DNA of 64,000 nucleotides from CAZLRH01 sp964562015 (GCA_964562015.1 CAZLRH010000006.1:166692-230691), one strand, 5' to 3'. Numbered from the stretch's first letter, positions 27,910 through 37,719 are shown. The notes: a model not told the origin generated them from the sequence alone. Translations and numbers: made by a program.

Positions 27910-28674
27910 TTAGAGGCCGCGCAGCAATTTTTTCGCGCGGCGCACCCACACCCGGTCCCGCTTGCGTTGGAAAGGCAGCGTGTAGGCTTCGTCGGCCACT
28001 ACTTCCTGCAAGACCGGGCGGGCGAGCTCGGGCTGTTGGCGGCGGAGATAAATCTCCGCCAACTGCACCCGGGCGCGCGGGTAGGTATGGCTCTGCATCA
28101 CGCTTTGCCAGATCGTGATGGCGGCGTCCGTTTCCCCGAGCGCGGTCAGGGTTTCGGCCAGTGCCATTTGCGTGTGGCCGTAGTCGTGTTTGGGATTTTC
28201 GGCGACGACCCCTTCGAGCAGCGGCCGGGCCTCGGCGGCCCGGTTCAGCCGCAGCAGGCATTGGCCGAGATGCGCCCGGGTGTCGAGGTCCTCGGCGTCG
28301 CGTTCCATCGCGGCGCGGTAGCAGATTTCGGCCTTCGCCAGTTTCCCCTGCTGAAAATAAATGTCGCCCAGCTGCGAGTGATGATGGGCCTTGTCGAGAT
28401 GGTGAATCTGCGCCTCAAGCTCCTTGATGCGCCGCCGGTCAAAGGCGCCCGGCAATTCGAAGCCGCTCGTGGCGGTCGAGACCGAGCCGCGGTACACATA
28501 AAAGAAATACCCCAGCGTGCCCAGGCCGGGAAAAACCAGCAGGATGATAAACCATATCCATTCCTGCCGGCGCGCGGCGTCAATCAGCATCCAGAGCTGA
28601 AAAATCCCCAACAGCAGGAACAGCGGGGAACTCAGCGCGGCCCCCGGATGGGAAAGGAGATTGAACACATTCAT
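27910..28674 (-). CDS. Membrane-anchored TPR protein with PLDc_N-like N-terminus
   Basis: The 254-residue protein opens with two membrane segments in an arrangement like the phospholipase-D-nuclease N-terminal module (LFLLLGIFQLWMLIDAARRQEWIWFIILLVFPGLGTLGYFFYVYRG, about residues 18-65). The rest is helical tetratricopeptide-like sequence (GDIYFQQGKLAKAEICYRAAMERDAEDLDTRAHLGQCLLRLNRAAEARPLLEGVV). TPRs mediate protein contacts, so this is probably a cytoplasmic-facing scaffold at the inner membrane. No enzymatic domain follows. Partner unknown. Confidence 0.82.
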   Translation of the reverse strand: MNVFNLLSHPGAALSSPLFLLLGIFQLWMLIDAARRQEWIWFIILLVFPGLGTLGYFFYVYRGSVSTATSGFELPGAFDRRRIKELEAQIHHLDKAHHHSQLGDIYFQQGKLAKAEICYRAAMERDAEDLDTRAHLGQCLLRLNRAAEARPLLEGVVAENPKHDYGHTQMALAETLTALGETDAAITIWQSVMQSHTYPRARVQLAEIYLRRQQPELARPVLQEVVADEAYTLPFQRKRDRVWVRRAKKLLRGL

Positions 28675-28751
28675 CGAAATGACTGGAGTAGCCGGAAAAA
28701 GCGGAAGGAGGCCAAGCAGGCGCCGGGGGTTTAGAGGAAGCGGGGCGTATT

Positions 28752-31379
28752 CTAACGTGGCCCGGCCGAGACCAGCGTTTCCGGCGGGCCGAGGTAGGAC
28801 GGTTTCAAGCCACCGGCGTCGATCACGATTTTCTCCAGGAGCACGCCGGGATCCACGCCATAGATTTTAAGCGTATGCGGTCCGGGCGTCGCGAGCGTGG
28901 CCGTGGTGGTGGCGGTGGTGGAATTGTCCAGGACGATATGCGACCAGGCGGTGCGCGCGGCGTCGTAGCCCACCTGGTCGCCAGTGCCCGCGGTGATGGT
29001 CACGAGTTGCGCCGGCTGGTCGTCGAGGGCAACAGCGAAACGCAGGCCCTGGCCATAAACGATGGGCTGCGTCGGAATGAGATTATAGTGAATGGTGACG
29101 TTGCCGGGATGAACCACGTAAAGCGGATACTCGAGCGCCGGGGCGTCAGTCGCGACATTCGCAAGTTCCACACTGGGCGCCGTGGTGGGAAAAACGCCCA
29201 CGGCGTCGCCGGTGCGCCCGAGGCCCGGAATAATCTGCCACGCCGCACCGGGTTTATCCACTTTGTGCGCAAAATGCTCGGCCAGGATGGAGATGACGCC
29301 ATCCTTTTCCGCAAAACTGCCGGCGGGCGAAGAGGCGGGGAAGGATTTGATCGCGGTGATGGGAATAGCGTCGTTCGGCGGTGGGGGAGTGGTGGCGGGT
29401 GCGGCCAGCAAGGCGGTGCGGTACGAGCGCGCCGGCAGCAAGGGATCGACGTACATCAAGTTCTGCCATTTGCCTCCGCCAATGGCGTTGTAGCGCGCCG
29501 TGGCCGTGGTGAGTTTTGCGGTGGCCTCGTCAAACGCGGGCGACCAATCCGCTGCCGGAGCCCCGGGCTTGCGGCTCATTTCACTGGCGACAAAACGCTC
29601 GTTCGCCAGCGCGGCGCCCGTGACCGGATAATCCACCAGCTCGTAAAAGGCGTCCCGCTGCGCCGGTGCCAGTTGGGTCAGCAATTGTTCCGCGTGCGCG
29701 GCGAGTTGCTGGTAGGCGTTGCCGCGCGCACGTAATTCATCGAGGCTCAGATCGCTCAGGCGCGGGGCCTCGCGGCCTACATTCCATTGCAACTGCTCGG
29801 GTTTACGCTGGTACCCGAGCCGGTAGTACTCGCCCAGGATGGCGGCAATCTCTTGCGCGTGTTGCGCGCCAAATTGGCGGGTGGCCCAATCAGTGAGAAA
29901 ATTCACCTGGGATTCGCGCGTCCACTTTTTAATGTCCCACGCCATCTGGAGAAAGAAATCGATGCCGATTTCGCCGGGCTTGAGGTCGCCGACATTGAGA
30001 ATCCAGAATTTCTGGATGCCGTGGTCGTAGGCCTTCGACATTTCCTCCCAGATGAGCGCTGGCGGCGTGGTTTCCAGCCAGACATACGAGGCCGGATTGC
30101 CGAGATAGGAAATATGATAATACACCCCGAAACCGCCCGGACGCGCGGCGATTTGCGCCGGAGTCGGCAGGTAGCGGATGTAGCCGAAATTATCGTCGGG
30201 GAAAACCACCGTCACGTCCGGCGGCACTTGCAAATTGCTCAGAAAATAGGCCAGTACTTCCTTGTACGGGCAGAAAATCTGCGCCACTTTCGTCGGGTCA
30301 GGATTGACGTATTTTTTAATCAAGTCGCGCTGGACGCCGAAGATTTTTTCCAGCGCCGGCACAACTTCGGCCGCCCCGCGCGCGCCCATCATCGGATCAT
30401 CGTGGATGCCGCGGATGCCGAGGGTGTAAAGATTTTCAAACTTGCCGTTCGTCTGCATCCGCTCCTCCCAATACTTGGTCACGCCCTCGGGGTTGGTGAT
30501 GAAATTGAAAGCCGTGGGATTGTCCTTCGGCCATTCGCCGACGTTGTTGCGCAACATCGGTTCGCAGTGCGACGAGCCCATGACGATGCCCCAGTCGTCG
30601 GCGGCGAGGGCGTTGGCGGGGATGGCATTGAACGGCGTGGAAACCTCATGCATCACCGGCCAGAGGGTATTGGCCTTGAGGCGCAGGAGCAGTTCGAAAA
30701 TTTTCGTGTAGGTTTTCGGGCCGATATTGCCGACCTCGGGCTCGAAGGTCTTCGCGGCCCAGGGCATCAGGCTCCAGTCCTCGTCATTGATAAAGATGCC
30801 GCGGTATTGCACGGACGGCGGCCCGAACCGGCGCGTGCCGGCCGCGACGTAAAGATTGTCCTGGTGCGCGGGCGCGACGTCCGACCACCAATACCAGGGC
30901 GATACGCCCATCGCCTGCGAAAGCTCAAACACGCCGAAGGCCGTGCCGCGCCGGTCGCTGCCGGCGATGACGAGTTGGCCATCCACCGTCGTGATGAGAA
31001 AACTTTCCCACTGGTCTTTGAGTTGCGCCACGTCGAGTTTTTTTGCGGCCACTAACGCATCAATCGGCGCGGAGTGGCCGAGGGTGCCGACCAGCACAGT
31101 CGGCGCAGTTACGTCTGGGCCGGTGGAATTCAGCACGGGCTTTTTTCCGGTCACGCGCTCCACGTCTTCCGCCAGCAAATTCGCGGCGATTTGCACTACC
31201 TTGAAATCCGCGGGATCGGTGCGAATGACTGCGGTCTGGCTTTGGTCCACCAATCGGAAATCTCCGGGATGGTTTTGGGCGGACACCCACGCTGCCGCCG
31301 GCAAAGTTACCGGAGCCGCCGTCGCGGCCAAAAGCGGTCCAGCCAGCAGGAAAGAAAGAAAAAAAGCAGGTAGTTTCAT
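28752..31379 (-). CDS. Glycoside hydrolase family 115 (xylan alpha-1,2-glucuronidase)
   Basis: GH115 enzymes remove (4-O-methyl-)glucuronic acid from xylan. The 875-residue product has a signal peptide (MKLPAFFLSFLLAGPLLAATAAP). Family landmarks are LITTVDGQLVIAGSDRRGTAFGVFELSQAMGVSPWYWWSDV, QYRGIFINDEDWSLMPWA, LLLRLKANTLWPVMHE and GIVMGSSHCEPMLRNNVGEW. The C-terminal beta-sandwich extension is present. It lies downstream of uxuA on the same strand, so release and intracellular breakdown of the uronic acid may be linked. Leader strongly C/T-rich. Confidence 0.93.
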   Translation of the reverse strand: MKLPAFFLSFLLAGPLLAATAAPVTLPAAAWVSAQNHPGDFRLVDQSQTAVIRTDPADFKVVQIAANLLAEDVERVTGKKPVLNSTGPDVTAPTVLVGTLGHSAPIDALVAAKKLDVAQLKDQWESFLITTVDGQLVIAGSDRRGTAFGVFELSQAMGVSPWYWWSDVAPAHQDNLYVAAGTRRFGPPSVQYRGIFINDEDWSLMPWAAKTFEPEVGNIGPKTYTKIFELLLRLKANTLWPVMHEVSTPFNAIPANALAADDWGIVMGSSHCEPMLRNNVGEWPKDNPTAFNFITNPEGVTKYWEERMQTNGKFENLYTLGIRGIHDDPMMGARGAAEVVPALEKIFGVQRDLIKKYVNPDPTKVAQIFCPYKEVLAYFLSNLQVPPDVTVVFPDDNFGYIRYLPTPAQIAARPGGFGVYYHISYLGNPASYVWLETTPPALIWEEMSKAYDHGIQKFWILNVGDLKPGEIGIDFFLQMAWDIKKWTRESQVNFLTDWATRQFGAQHAQEIAAILGEYYRLGYQRKPEQLQWNVGREAPRLSDLSLDELRARGNAYQQLAAHAEQLLTQLAPAQRDAFYELVDYPVTGAALANERFVASEMSRKPGAPAADWSPAFDEATAKLTTATARYNAIGGGKWQNLMYVDPLLPARSYRTALLAAPATTPPPPNDAIPITAIKSFPASSPAGSFAEKDGVISILAEHFAHKVDKPGAAWQIIPGLGRTGDAVGVFPTTAPSVELANVATDAPALEYPLYVVHPGNVTIHYNLIPTQPIVYGQGLRFAVALDDQPAQLVTITAGTGDQVGYDAARTAWSHIVLDNSTTATTTATLATPGPHTLKIYGVDPGVLLEKIVIDAGGLKPSYLGPPETLVSAGPR

Positions 31380-31473
31380 GGGGTAGGGTGGAGGAAAAGT
31401 TTGACCAAATCCGGTCAACATTCAACCTTCAACGGTCATGATGCCGGCCTCAGTTTATGCAAAAGATATTTGT

Positions 31474-31540
31474 CCACAGATTACACCGATTTTCACCGAT
31501 TATTTCATTATTAATCTGTGTCAATCGGTGTAATCTGTGG
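31474..31540. repeat. Perfect 18-bp inverted repeat upstream of the GH115 gene
   Basis: CCACAGATTACACCGATT at 31474-31491 is exactly complementary in reverse to AATCGGTGTAATCTGTGG at 31523-31540, with a 31-base loop that contains partial copies of the same words. It occupies the 170-base spacer between uxuA and the GH115 gene. It could form a long hairpin affecting read-through or mRNA stability, or be a dispersed palindromic element. Confidence 0.8.
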
Positions 31541-31549
31541 AAGACTTTT

Positions 31550-32614
31550 TCATGCAATAGTTTGCAAAACCCCGCGCAGATAGCCGAGCGCATGCGCCAT
31601 GCCGGCGTGCCATGGAGCCGCGCAGGTCACCTGTGGAGTATGGTCGGGGATGAGCACGCCGTCGAAATTGCATTCCTTTAATATTTGCAGGACGCGCACC
31701 ATGTCCACGGCGCCGTCGTCGAGGAACGTCTCCTGATAATGCGGCACCTTGCCCGTGATGTTGCGGCAATGGATGTAGCCGATGCGGCCTTGCTTGGCAT
31801 ACTGCTCGACCGTTTCGTAAATGTTGCCCTCGGTCATTTCCTGAAGCGTGCCGAGGCAGAATTCCAGCGCATTGGCTGGGCTGGGATTTAAGTCTATCAA
31901 TTTCTGATAAAGGCGCGGCTGGTACACGAGCCGGGGCTGGCCGCGCAGGGTGGGGGTGGGCGGGTCGTCGGGGTGTGCCGCCAGTTTCACTCCAGCCATT
32001 TCCGCCACGGGCAAAAGCTCGCGCAAAAAATCTCCCAGTCGTCGCCAGAGTTCCTCGGAAGTGATGGGCGGCACAAAACCCGCCGGGGCGTCGGGGTCGT
32101 AAATCATGTTCCACACCATGCCGTTGGGCATGGGCTCGTCCAGCGGGCCGTCCATGCCCACGGACTCGGCCCCGCCGCGCGCGAACGGCCCGGTCACGCG
32201 GCCGCCCACGCCCGCGATACTGAAATTGTAGCCGAAAATCGGGATGCCCGCCGCGCCCACGTGGCGGATAAGCGTCTTGATATTTTCCAGTTGCGCCTGT
32301 TTTTTCGGACCGTCGAGTAAAACATCATGCCAGTGCGCGGGGTCGAAATTTTCAATCGCCTCGAGTTTCAGGCCCTCGCGCTCGATGGTTTGGCGCAGCG
32401 TGATGAGTTCATCGAGCGTCCACAGTTTATTCGGGTCGCCCGCCCGCCCCCAGCCCGCGGCGGTGCCGGTGGGCTGGTTGCCGCGGGGGTTGTGCGTGCC
32501 GCCGCGAAAATAATCCACCAGATGAGCGACGATATGCGTGGCGCCGATTTGCCGGGCGAACCGGAAATTCTCCGGCGTCAAGTGATGCCGGTACAAGCCG
32601 AGGCCGAGTTTCAT
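31550..32614 (-). CDS. uxuA: Mannonate dehydratase
   Basis: UxuA converts D-mannonate to 2-keto-3-deoxy-D-gluconate in glucuronate catabolism. The 354-residue TIM-barrel protein has the expected features: MKLGLGLYRHHLTPENFRFARQIGATHIVAHLVDY, LEAIENFDPAHWHDVLLDGPKK, KLAAHPDDPP and GRIGYIHCRNITG, which include the metal-binding His/Cys positions of the family. There is no signal peptide, as expected for a cytoplasmic enzyme. Genes for UxaC or UxuB are not obvious in the window; the SDR at 15206-15958 is a remote candidate. Confidence 0.95.
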   Translation of the reverse strand: MKLGLGLYRHHLTPENFRFARQIGATHIVAHLVDYFRGGTHNPRGNQPTGTAAGWGRAGDPNKLWTLDELITLRQTIEREGLKLEAIENFDPAHWHDVLLDGPKKQAQLENIKTLIRHVGAAGIPIFGYNFSIAGVGGRVTGPFARGGAESVGMDGPLDEPMPNGMVWNMIYDPDAPAGFVPPITSEELWRRLGDFLRELLPVAEMAGVKLAAHPDDPPTPTLRGQPRLVYQPRLYQKLIDLNPSPANALEFCLGTLQEMTEGNIYETVEQYAKQGRIGYIHCRNITGKVPHYQETFLDDGAVDMVRVLQILKECNFDGVLIPDHTPQVTCAAPWHAGMAHALGYLRGVLQTIA

Positions 32615-32702
32615 AAGAAAGTGGTGTTTAGACAGAATTGACAGCCGGGGTCAGCAAAAAGGAGAATGCCTGCCCCAGTTTTCCCCCAACTCCACCCCGG
32701 TT

Positions 32703-34220
32703 ATGATTTTACGCTCCCTGTCCTGGTCGCGCTTCGGCCTGTCCGCCACTGCCGTGCTCCTCACCCCGCTCGCCCTCGCCGCGCAAACCGCGCCGCTGAT
32801 TCCGACGCCGGACAGCGCCGCGCGCCCAGCCGAGCCGGCCAGCGAGGTTTATCGGACCGTTTACCACCAGACGACGCCCGCGGAGGTCACCGCTGTGCTC
32901 GACCGCGTGCTGGCCTTCATGGACCAGGCGACGCCCGGCCAGTTTGTCACGGCGGACGGGCAGCCCGTGACGGATTTGAGCAAGCCCCTGCCGGCGGGCG
33001 CCACGCCGGCGCGCGGCGGCACTGCGGGATTCAATCTCGTCGGTTACGAGCAGGGCGTCGCCTACGCGGGCATGCTCGCGGCGGGCGAAGCCACTGGTGA
33101 CGCGAAATTTAACGATTATACGGCGAAACGCTTTGCCATGATTGGCGCGCTCGCGGGCCAGGCCGCGGCAGCAGGTGGCGCGGGCGCTGCGCCCGTGGCC
33201 CCCAGCGGTCCGGCCCAAGGCGTGCCCGGCGGCGGTTTGCCGGGTCAAAACCGCGGCGGCCGCGGTGGCGCCGGTGGCATCCGTCCGTTGACCGCGCCCG
33301 CGGCGCTGGACGATTGCGGGGCGATGGATGCAGCGCTCATCAAGGCCGCCCGCGCCAAAGTCGGCCCGGATTTGACGGCCCTGATCCACACCGGCCTCGA
33401 TTTCATCAGCACCAAGCAGTTTCGCCTGGCGGACGGCACCCTCGCGCGGCACTGGCCCATTCCTGAATCCGTCTGGGCTGACGACATGTACATGAGCGTG
33501 CCCGCGCTGGCGGAAATGGGGAAATTGACGGGTAATACAAGTTATTACGACGATGCGGTGAAGCAGGTCGTGCAGATTTCGCAGCGCTTGTTCCAGCCCG
33601 AACTGGGCCTGTACCGGCACGGGTGGGTCTCGGTGAATCCCGATTCGATCGACATCCACTGGGGCCGGGCCAACGGCTGGTGCTTCATGGCCATGTGCGA
33701 ATTGCTCGATGTGCTGCCGCCGGAGCACCCGGGCTACGCGAAGGTGCTCAGCCTCTATCGCGCACAAGTGCAGGGTTTGGCGAAAGTGCAGTCAGGGTAC
33801 GGCTTGTGGAACCAACTCCTCGACCGCACGGACAGTTACCTCGAAACCTCCGCCTCGGCGATGTACGTTTATGGCCTGGCCCGCGGCATCAACCGCGGCT
33901 GGATCAGCCCCGTGTACGGCATGATGGCGATGACGGGCTGGAACGCGGTGGCGACGCGCGTCAACGCGCAGGGGCAGGTCGAGGGGACCTGCATCGGCAC
34001 GAATTTGGATTTTGATTTGCCGTATTATTATTTCCGGCCCACCAGCGTGTTTGCGGTGCACGGCTACGGCCCGGTGCTCATGGCCGGGGCCGAGATGCTG
34101 ACCCTCCTCAAAAATCCCGCGTTTACCATCACACCCCGCGTGAACGGCATTTATTTCGTGCCGAATGCCGGCGCCCCGGCTCCTTATATGGACCAGGGTC
34201 GCACCTCGACCACGCGCTAA
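32703..34220 (+). CDS. Glycoside hydrolase family 105/88 unsaturated glycuronyl hydrolase
   Basis: These (alpha/alpha)6-barrel enzymes hydrate the 4,5-unsaturated uronic acid left by polysaccharide lyases on rhamnogalacturonan or related glycans. The 505-residue product has a signal peptide (SATAVLLTPLALAAQ). Family motifs include HWPIPESVWADDMYMSVPALAEMG, HGWVSVNPDSIDIHWGRANGWCFMAMCELLDVLP, SGYGLWNQLLDRTDSYLETSASAMYVYGLARGI and the closing GTNLDFDLPYYYFRPTSVFAVHGYGPVLMAGAE. A low-complexity Gly/Ala/Pro insertion with RGGRGGAGG (about residues 145-195) splits the barrel, which is not usual. Leader strongly C/T-rich. Confidence 0.9.
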   Translation: MILRSLSWSRFGLSATAVLLTPLALAAQTAPLIPTPDSAARPAEPASEVYRTVYHQTTPAEVTAVLDRVLAFMDQATPGQFVTADGQPVTDLSKPLPAGATPARGGTAGFNLVGYEQGVAYAGMLAAGEATGDAKFNDYTAKRFAMIGALAGQAAAAGGAGAAPVAPSGPAQGVPGGGLPGQNRGGRGGAGGIRPLTAPAALDDCGAMDAALIKAARAKVGPDLTALIHTGLDFISTKQFRLADGTLARHWPIPESVWADDMYMSVPALAEMGKLTGNTSYYDDAVKQVVQISQRLFQPELGLYRHGWVSVNPDSIDIHWGRANGWCFMAMCELLDVLPPEHPGYAKVLSLYRAQVQGLAKVQSGYGLWNQLLDRTDSYLETSASAMYVYGLARGINRGWISPVYGMMAMTGWNAVATRVNAQGQVEGTCIGTNLDFDLPYYYFRPTSVFAVHGYGPVLMAGAEMLTLLKNPAFTITPRVNGIYFVPNAGAPAPYMDQGRTSTTR

Positions 34221-34278
34221 GGCTTGGCCTTAGGCCCTGCTTGGTCGTCCGGCGTAATTCTTCCCCACCCCTATACCC

Positions 34279-35388
34279 ATGCGAAATAAAATCCTGAGTG
34301 CCTTTGCGATTTTTTTGAGTCTGGCCGCGTCTGCATTTGCCCAAGACGCCGTTCCCGCCTCGGCCGGTGCGGCTGGCGTACCGGGCGCCACGCCGCCGGC
34401 CGCACGCGGCGGAGCGCGCCGGGGTGGTTCCGCGTCCACGCCGTTTGTCCCACCGGCGGGATTCGTGCCGCCGACTCGCGGTCAGATAGCGGGCGCGACG
34501 CCTTTTTTCACCGTATCCGATGCGACCGCGCCCACTCCCGAAGCCACCGCCGCGGCGGCCGCCACTATTTTGTCCAAGCCGCCGGAGAAATTGGCGAGTG
34601 CGCAAATCCTGCGTCTCTGGCCCGGTGCCGCTCCGCTGCAAGACGGCGATGATGTCATACGCGACATTCCGACGATGACCGTTTTCCTGCCGCCGGAAGG
34701 CAAAGCGACCGGCGCTTCCATGGTCATTTTCCCCGGTGGCGGCTACGAGCATATTTCGGCCAACGAAGGCGTGCCGAATGCGCAATGGATGGCGTTCAAC
34801 GGCATCACTTCCTTTGTGGTCAAATACCGCCTGGGGACAAAGTATCATCATCCCGCGGAACTCGATGATGCGCAGCGGGCCATCCGTTATGTGCGCGCCA
34901 ATGCCAAGACTTGGGGCCTCGATCCGGACCGCATCGGCGTCATGGGTTTTTCCGCGGGCGGGCATCTGGCCAGCACCGCCGCCACCCATTTTGACCCAGG
35001 CGATCCGCAAGCTGCCGACCCGATTGACCGCGTCAGTTGCCGGCCCGATGCGCAAATCCTGCTCTACCCGGTGATGGACATGGCGGACGACGCCATCGCG
35101 CACGGCGGCTCCCGGCAATACCTGCTCGGCAATAATGCTTCGGCGGAAGTGAAGGAATTGCTAAGCAATGAAAAGCAAGTCACCGCGCAAACCCCGCCGG
35201 CCTTTATCGTGCATTCCATCAGTGACGGCACGGTGAAAATCGCCAATTCGGACCTCTACGTCGCCGCGCTCATGGAGCACAACATTCCTTTTGAATATAT
35301 TCGCGAGCCGATCGGCGGCCACGGCTTCGGCCTGACGCAAGACTGGGCCTACCAGGCCATCGCCTGGCTCCACGCGCACAAGTTTTAA
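34279..35388 (+). CDS. Secreted alpha/beta-hydrolase, acetyl-xylan-esterase-like
   Basis: The 369-residue protein has a signal peptide (LSAFAIFLSLAASAFAQ), a Pro/Ala/Gly-Arg-rich spacer and an alpha/beta-hydrolase domain. The oxyanion region is MVIFPGGGYEHIS. The nucleophile elbow is GFSAGGH, and the acid and base are in HSISDGTVKI and PIGGHGFGL. The pattern matches the BD-FAE/acetyl-esterase group that deacetylates xylan and pectin. It follows the GH105 gene by 58 bases, suggesting co-transcription. Confidence 0.87.
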   Translation: MRNKILSAFAIFLSLAASAFAQDAVPASAGAAGVPGATPPAARGGARRGGSASTPFVPPAGFVPPTRGQIAGATPFFTVSDATAPTPEATAAAAATILSKPPEKLASAQILRLWPGAAPLQDGDDVIRDIPTMTVFLPPEGKATGASMVIFPGGGYEHISANEGVPNAQWMAFNGITSFVVKYRLGTKYHHPAELDDAQRAIRYVRANAKTWGLDPDRIGVMGFSAGGHLASTAATHFDPGDPQAADPIDRVSCRPDAQILLYPVMDMADDAIAHGGSRQYLLGNNASAEVKELLSNEKQVTAQTPPAFIVHSISDGTVKIANSDLYVAALMEHNIPFEYIREPIGGHGFGLTQDWAYQAIAWLHAHKF

Positions 35389-35405
35389 GCGGCGGTTTTG
35401 ATTAT

Positions 35406-36929
35406 TTACGACTGTTTGCCGTCCGCGAGGCCGTCGAAGTAACCGAAGAAAACGCCGTCGGGATCGTACCTTGCGCGCAGGTCGGCGAGGCGGTGCCAGT
35501 TCTCCGGCGAAAAGGCGCCGGTCACTGCCGCGGGCCGCGAGACGGTGTCGGATTCGCCGATGTAATAACCCTTGGCCAACGGCCGCAGCCGCGCGGCGCA
35601 TTCGCGGTGCCAGACGGCATTCGCCTCGTCGTCGGCCGCTTCCCTCCACTGGGTCCATGGTCCGCCGATGATGGGCGCAGCCATGGAAAACGCACTGTCA
35701 GGAAGCATCTGGGTGTCCGGCCCGGTGGCATAGGCGAACAGCAGAACCGTGAGCGGCGAGGGCGCCTGGGTAAAATGTTCGCCGATGGCGCGGACAATCT
35801 CGCCGCCACCCGCCTGGTAAAAAGCGGACTCCGCGCGCCCGCGCACACCCACGGGCCAGAGTCCGCCGGCGGCATCGAACAACTGCTCGAAATTCACCGG
35901 CGCCGGGGCTGACCGCGCCAGGCATTTCCCCACGAGCGGGCATTCCTCCAGCGGTTTCAATTCCGCGAGGGCCTGCCCCTTCGTTTCGGCGAAAGAATTC
36001 GCCGTGACCAGACAGACCTTGCCCTTGGATGCGGCCGCCTGGTCCCGCAAGGAATCGGGCGCTTCGAGCAGAAAGAGGCTGAGTTCAACACTGGCGGCCA
36101 GCTTCCGCGCATTCTCGCTCAGCCACGCCGCGACATTGGCCGCTTCTTCCAGGGGATAAAAATAACTGCAGCCGTGCATCGCCTGGGGCAGGGCATATAA
36201 TGTTAAATGATACTTCGTGACCACCCCAAAAAATCCCAGGCCCGCTCCGCGCGCGGCCCAGAAATAATCCGGGTTCTCGTTTTTATTGGCGGTGATTAAT
36301 CTCCCCTCCGCCGTCACGAGTTCGACCGCCTCGACGCTCGCCGAGCCGTGACCCCAGGTGCTTGGATTCCAAGGCAGCCCGCCGCCGAGCAGGTAGCCGC
36401 TCAATTTCACCTGCGGACAGTGGCCGCTCGGAAAGGTCAGCCCCTGCGCATTGAGGATTTTTTGCGTGTCCCGGTTGCTGATGATCGGCTGCACCACGGC
36501 CCGGCGCGCCGCGGCGTCAATCGAGATGACCCGGTTCAAGTTCGCCAGGTCAATCAGCACGCCGCCGTTCCGCAAGGTCGGCTGGCACCAATTATGGCCG
36601 CCGCCGCGCACGACCACTTTCAATTTCTGGGCCCGCGCAAATAAAATGGCGGCGATGACATCCTGCTCGTCGTTCACGCGGACGAGGACGTGCGGGGCGC
36701 GTGCGGGAATCAGGCGGTTCCACAAATCCCCATGGAGCAATTCCGTAAAATTCGGATCGCCGGCCGTGGCGACGACGCCTTTGCAGGCTTTTTTGAGGGC
36801 GGAGAGATCCATGGAAATATTTTCCGCAGTGACAGCGGCGTGGCCGGAGTTTCCCAGCAGCACCCCGCCGGCCGCGGCGAGCGAGCCAGCCACAAAACGC
36901 CGCCGCGAGCTGGGATTTTCTTCGGGCAT
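35406..36929 (-). CDS. Tat-exported FAD-dependent oxidoreductase (BBE-like)
   Basis: The 507-residue protein has a twin-arginine-type signal (SSRRRFVAGSLAAAGGVLLG). The FAD-binding PCMH domain includes VVVRGGGHNWCQPTLRNGGVLIDLANLNRVISID and GYLLGGGLPWNPSTWGHGSASVEAVELVTAEG. The C-terminal BBE motif appears as NWHRLADLRARYDPDGVFFGY. The usual bicovalent-flavin Cys (GxCxxVG) is replaced by GHCPQVKLSGYLLGGG, so Cys is present in a related position. Substrate unknown, possibly sugars or lignin-derived alcohols. A tatA gene lies at 51.8 kb. Confidence 0.88.
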   Translation of the reverse strand: MPEENPSSRRRFVAGSLAAAGGVLLGNSGHAAVTAENISMDLSALKKACKGVVATAGDPNFTELLHGDLWNRLIPARAPHVLVRVNDEQDVIAAILFARAQKLKVVVRGGGHNWCQPTLRNGGVLIDLANLNRVISIDAAARRAVVQPIISNRDTQKILNAQGLTFPSGHCPQVKLSGYLLGGGLPWNPSTWGHGSASVEAVELVTAEGRLITANKNENPDYFWAARGAGLGFFGVVTKYHLTLYALPQAMHGCSYFYPLEEAANVAAWLSENARKLAASVELSLFLLEAPDSLRDQAAASKGKVCLVTANSFAETKGQALAELKPLEECPLVGKCLARSAPAPVNFEQLFDAAGGLWPVGVRGRAESAFYQAGGGEIVRAIGEHFTQAPSPLTVLLFAYATGPDTQMLPDSAFSMAAPIIGGPWTQWREAADDEANAVWHRECAARLRPLAKGYYIGESDTVSRPAAVTGAFSPENWHRLADLRARYDPDGVFFGYFDGLADGKQS

Positions 36930-37026
36930 GAGTGCAAATCGCCCGCGGCCTGGCCGGGCAACGGTGCGTGGAGATGAGGTTGACCGCCAGGGGTGCGCCT
37001 TCAATCCTCAATTTCCTCCGCCCACT

Positions 37027-37719
37027 TCAACCGTCGATGAGGCGGTAACCGATGCCGAGGTCGGTTTTGAGATGCTTGGGCCGGCCGGGATCGGCTTCGA
37101 GCTTTTCGCGCAAATGCGTCATATACACGCGCAAGTATTGCGTGTTGCTTTCCGCGTTGGGGCCCCAGAGTTCGCGCAGAATCTGGCGGTGGGTGACGAC
37201 TTTCCCGCGATGCTGCACGAGCAATTGCAAAAACGCATATTCCTTGGCGGTCAGGTGCACTTCCGCGCCCCGGCGGCGCACCGTGCGGGCGGCCTGGTCC
37301 ACCTCGACTTCGCCAAACTGCACGATGGCGGGCTCGGTCGACGTTTGCGCCCGCCGCAGGATGGCGCGCAGGCGGGCCAGCAATTCGCGCGCGCTAAACG
37401 GCTTGGACAAATAATCGTCCGCTCCGGCATCCAGCGCGGCAATCTTGTCCGCCTCGGCATTGCGCACGGAAAGAATGAGGATGGGCACCTTCGTCCACTC
37501 GCGCAAACGTTGGACTATTTCCAGACCGTTTAGGTCCGGCAGGCCGAGGTCCAGCACGACCGCATCGGGCGGCTGCACCGCGACCTCATTCAAGCCGAGC
37601 TGGCCATTTTCCGCTTCGCGCACGCGGTAGCCCTCGGCCTCCAGGGTGATGCGCAGGAGGCGGCGAATTTGCACTTCGTCGTCGATGACCAGAACCAGGG
37701 GTTGAGGCGCGCGCGTCAT
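37027..37719 (-). CDS. kdpE: KDP operon response regulator KdpE
   Basis: An OmpR/PhoB-type regulator of 230 residues that activates kdp transcription when phosphorylated by KdpD. The receiver domain has the phospho-acceptor Asp57 in VVLDLGLPD and Lys106 in LSKPFSA. The winged-helix DNA-binding domain contains LTAKEYAFLQLLVQHRGKVVTHRQILRELWGPNAESNTQYLRVYMTHLREKLE, close to E. coli KdpE. Its start overlaps the kdpD stop by four bases, so translation is coupled. It is the last gene of the kdp operon. Confidence 0.97.
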   Translation of the reverse strand: MTRAPQPLVLVIDDEVQIRRLLRITLEAEGYRVREAENGQLGLNEVAVQPPDAVVLDLGLPDLNGLEIVQRLREWTKVPILILSVRNAEADKIAALDAGADDYLSKPFSARELLARLRAILRRAQTSTEPAIVQFGEVEVDQAARTVRRRGAEVHLTAKEYAFLQLLVQHRGKVVTHRQILRELWGPNAESNTQYLRVYMTHLREKLEADPGRPKHLKTDLGIGYRLIDG

